Below are positions 62,501 through 64,000 of a stretch of 64,000 nucleotides of DNA, one piece after another. The notes under the pieces were generated by a model. That model worked only from the letters and a program-made list of their open reading frames with translations. It made no database searches and was not told the origin of the DNA. A program made the position numbers and the translations under genes. The stretch is from Closterium sp. Naga37s-1 (taxonomy: Eukaryota > Streptophyta > Zygnematophyceae > Desmidiales > Closteriaceae). Numbering within the stretch: the stretch's first letter is position 1; each line of letters begins with the position of its first letter. Location: assembly GCA_947471745.1 (NCBI GenBank), contig CANJKZ010000183.1, positions 34,581 to 98,580 of the forward strand. The letters are read 5' to 3'.

Positions 62501-64000
62501 GGAGCAGCAGGTGGCAGAGGAGGCGGAGCGGAGGGCTGCTGGGCCCGCCAAGGTAAGGCGCCTCTACCCTCTCGCCTCTACCCTCTCGCCTCTACCCTCT
62601 CGCCTCTGCCCTCTCGCCCCTTCACATGCACTCTCGCCCCTTCACATGCACTCTCGCCCCTTCACTCTCGCCCCTTCACATGCACTCTCGCCCCTTCACT
62701 CTCGCCCCTTCACATGCACTCTCGCCCCTTCACTCTCGCCCCTTCACTCTCGCCCCTTCACTCTCAGCCCTTCACTCGCTTTGTTTCAACTTTCAACCCC
62801 TCTGCACGTACCCCAGTGCCCGCACCGCACCCAACCGTTTCTCTCCCCGCCCTGCTACCGCGCCCTGCCCTGCGCCCCCCCCAGCGCCTGCTCACGCCCA
62901 TCCGCTGGAGCGACTCCGCCAAGGCCCCCGCGCCGCCGCAGTCCGCCCCCCCCGCGGGGGGCGCGGCAGCAGCGAGGCACTGGCGGCGGCGAACCGGCGC
63001 GTGGCGGCGCTGAGCAAGGAGCTGGAGGGGGTGACGCGCGTGGCGGCGAGCAGGCGGCGACGCTGCAGCGCGCGGGGCAGCAGGTGGCGGAGCTGACGGG
63101 GCAGGTGGAGGCGCTTCAGCGCAAGGAGCGGCTTTACACGGAGGCGCTGGCGCAGGCGAACGAGCGCATGGAGCTGCTGGGGGAGCGCATGCGCGCCGTG
63201 GAGCAGCAGGGGCGCGAGGAGAAGGAGCGCCTGGAGGGGGAAGTGCGCTCGCTGCGCGCGCGCGTGGAGGCGGACGAGCAGCGCGGCGGGCGCGCGGAGA
63301 CGCGGGTGATCCAAGGGCTGCGCATGGAGCTGCAGGCCGCGAAGGATGAGGTTAAGGTGAGCAGTGGGCGGCCGTCGCGCGCGCGGAGAAGAGCATCGGC
63401 GCGCCTCAGCGCGCGCGTGAAGGAGGAGGAGCAGCGCGCGCAGGCGTGCGGAGGCGGCGGCGCTGGCCGCGGAGGAGGACAAGCGGCGCACGCTGCGGGA
63501 GCTGGAGGGGGCGAAGGGGGGAAAGCGTGAGCGAGTCGCAAGACGCGCGCGAGCGCATGTCGGCGCTTGGCGCGCAGGTGCAGGAGCTGAGCGAGCGGCT
63601 GAAGGCGGCGACGAGCGTGGCGGAGAAGGCGACGGGGCGCGGCGGACGTGCTGGAGAAGCAAGTGGCGCAGCTGGAGGCGCGCGCGCAAAAGGCGGAGGA
63701 GCAGGAGGCGGTATCCGCGTGCGCAGCGGGGCTGCTGACAGAACAGGTGAAGGCGCTGGAGGGCAGCGCGGCGGAGGCGGGCGCGCGCGTGGGGCAGCTG
63801 AGCGGCGAGCTGGAGCGGCTGCGCATGCGCGAGGCGGAGCGCGCGGCGGAGGGCGTGGCGAGCGGGGAGCGCGCGAAGCAGCTGATGGCGCTGGTGAAGG
63901 AGCTGTCGGAGAAGGAGGCGCGACAGCGCGCGCGCACGGAGGAGGTGGAGGCGAAGCTGACGGCGCTGCGCAACCAGGACTCGGAGCTGGCCTCGCGTGC
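59507..64000 (+). CDS. Host gene: DSP-like phosphatase domain plus coiled-coil tail, 3' end outside window
   Basis: Exons: 59,507-59,801; 60,037-60,170; 60,312-60,428; 60,715-60,827; 61,041-61,140; 61,687-61,797; 62,133-62,213; 62,481-62,552; and from 62,885 onward, all with GT-AG borders and matching phases. The N-terminus (MLSALGASSKAVLRADLQ, Ser/Ala/His/Arg-rich for about 80 residues) looks like a plastid transit peptide. The middle part has the order of the SEX4/LSF phosphoglucan-phosphatase fold: AIGGSVTTAGAEDVRAL, MTAVVNVE, WVPVKEHDATEQ with the presumed general-acid Asp, and LQCSSGDRISPLIAIGY. A coiled coil follows instead of the CBM48 starch-binding domain of SEX4 and LSF1. A plastid glucan-related role is an inference from the fold. 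Confidence 0.7.
60171..60186 (+). repeat. 16-bp duplication of a splice donor
   Basis: GTTAACGTCGAG/GTACG at the exon end is followed by a second GTTAACGTCGAG/GTACG. The unit GTACGTTAACGTCGAG starts with GT and ends with AG. Confidence 0.85.
60429..60557 (+). repeat. 26-bp repeat of splice donor region, five copies
   Basis: Units GTGAGGCGCACGCCGCCAC(A/G)GA(A/G)CAG start at 60,429, 60,455, 60,481, 60,507 and 60,533 (the last loses its final G). The exon ends ACTGAGCAG, so each unit recreates a CAG/GTGAGG donor. At 26 bp it does not keep frame. Confidence 0.93.
60715..61140 (+). CDS. Phosphatase-like P-loop exons
   Basis: Two exons joined in phase 2. The first ends ALVAAGHTVVLQCSSGDRIS and PLIAIG; the second gives YLMFVRGMPADAASALVAER and ISPPMGVLTE. 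The active-site loop of DSPs is HCxxGxxR. Here the residue before Cys is Gln instead of His, and Arg follows Cys after four residues (CSSGDR) instead of five. LSF1-type proteins have CTTGFDR, so this looks like the same loop with one residue lost. Either the enzyme is inactive or three bases are missing from the assembly. Confidence 0.75.
61367..61612. repeat. 17-bp minisatellite TGCATGCCATCATCGCC
   Basis: About 14 units, with a C(G/A)CATG variant marking two sub-blocks, inside the intron between 61,141 and 61,686. Confidence 0.93.
62222..62305. repeat. CCACCCCTCC-type repeat in intron
   Basis: Short C-rich units directly after the donor at 62,213. Confidence 0.8.
62565..62775. repeat. CTCGCCCCTTCAC(ATGCACT) repeat in intron
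   Basis: Units CTCTACC-CTCGC then CTCGCCCCTTCACATGCACT, mixed in length, between exons 62,552 and 62,885. Confidence 0.88.
62885..64000 (+). CDS. Coiled-coil tail of the phosphatase-like gene, frame-shifting
   Basis: After the acceptor CCCCAG at 62,884 the reading RLLTPIRWSDSAKAPAPPQS is followed by coiled-coil sequence that changes frame about six times (near 62,955, 63,050, 63,400, 63,460, 63,525 and 63,640): SSEALAAANRRVAALSKELE, QVAELTGQVEALQRKERLYT, ERLEGEVRSLRARVEADEQR, LSARVKEEEQRAQA, ERMSALGAQVQELSERLKAA and GERAKQLMALVKELSEKEAR. The protein character is constant across the shifts, and they fall at G/C runs, which points to small sequencing or assembly errors more than to a dead gene. 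It runs off the right end. Confidence 0.65.

Overview
The window looks like nuclear DNA of a green-lineage eukaryote. It has spliced genes with GT-AG introns, plastid-transit-like N-termini, initiator-Met-tRNA primer sites of the plant type, and plant-type Ty1/copia and Ty3/gypsy elements. A Ty3/gypsy element carrying a C5 DNA methyltransferase, a combination reported from charophyte algae, makes a streptophyte alga (perhaps a zygnematophyte) my best guess. That is an inference; no marker gene fixes the species.

Layout. (1) 0.7-7.7 kb: a decayed non-LTR retrotransposon (LINE) with zinc finger, reverse transcriptase (RT) and endonuclease tail, expanded internally by CAG-type repeats. (2) 8.1-9.0 kb: a complete 926-bp non-autonomous hAT transposon with a perfect 13-bp TIR and a perfect 8-bp TSD. 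(3) 9.5-17.4 kb: two halves of a minus-strand hAT transposase gene separated by about 6 kb of Ty3/gypsy element encoding gag, protease, a DNA cytosine methyltransferase, RT, RNase H and integrase. (4) 17.9-24.85 kb: a truncated Ty3/gypsy copy (gypsy-A) fused to rearranged copia pieces. (5) 24,850-32,091: a full-length chromovirus (gypsy-B) with 325-bp LTRs, TSD GTAAG, PBS, PPT and a broken chromodomain; it carries a nested small LTR element (TSD AAAGG) and a tRNA-like repeat. (6) 32.1-42.4 kb: nested copia remains, including a second small LTR element, a 0.8-kb inverted pair, a LINE endonuclease scrap and two short 3' LTRs.

(7) 43.2-58.6 kb: a host gene for a predicted plastid coiled-coil protein. 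It has many small phase-0 exons, and most of its large introns hold their own minisatellite. One intron is split by a nearly intact, recent copia element on the minus strand (50,014-55,379, TSD GGGTT). (8) 59.5 kb to the window end: a second host gene with a transit-like N-terminus, a dual-specificity-phosphatase-like domain of the SEX4/LSF type with a shortened P-loop, and a long coiled-coil tail that is still open at 64,000.

Most striking: the methyltransferase-bearing gypsy element; repeated tandem duplications across 5' splice sites whose units each start with GT and end with AG; and a family of short palindromes (TTTTGAG-NCGN-CTCAAAA type) in introns, three of them at the junctions of local duplications. 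All retroelement copies except copia-4 are heavily broken. Frames below were assembled by eye, so junctions inside broken genes are approximate.
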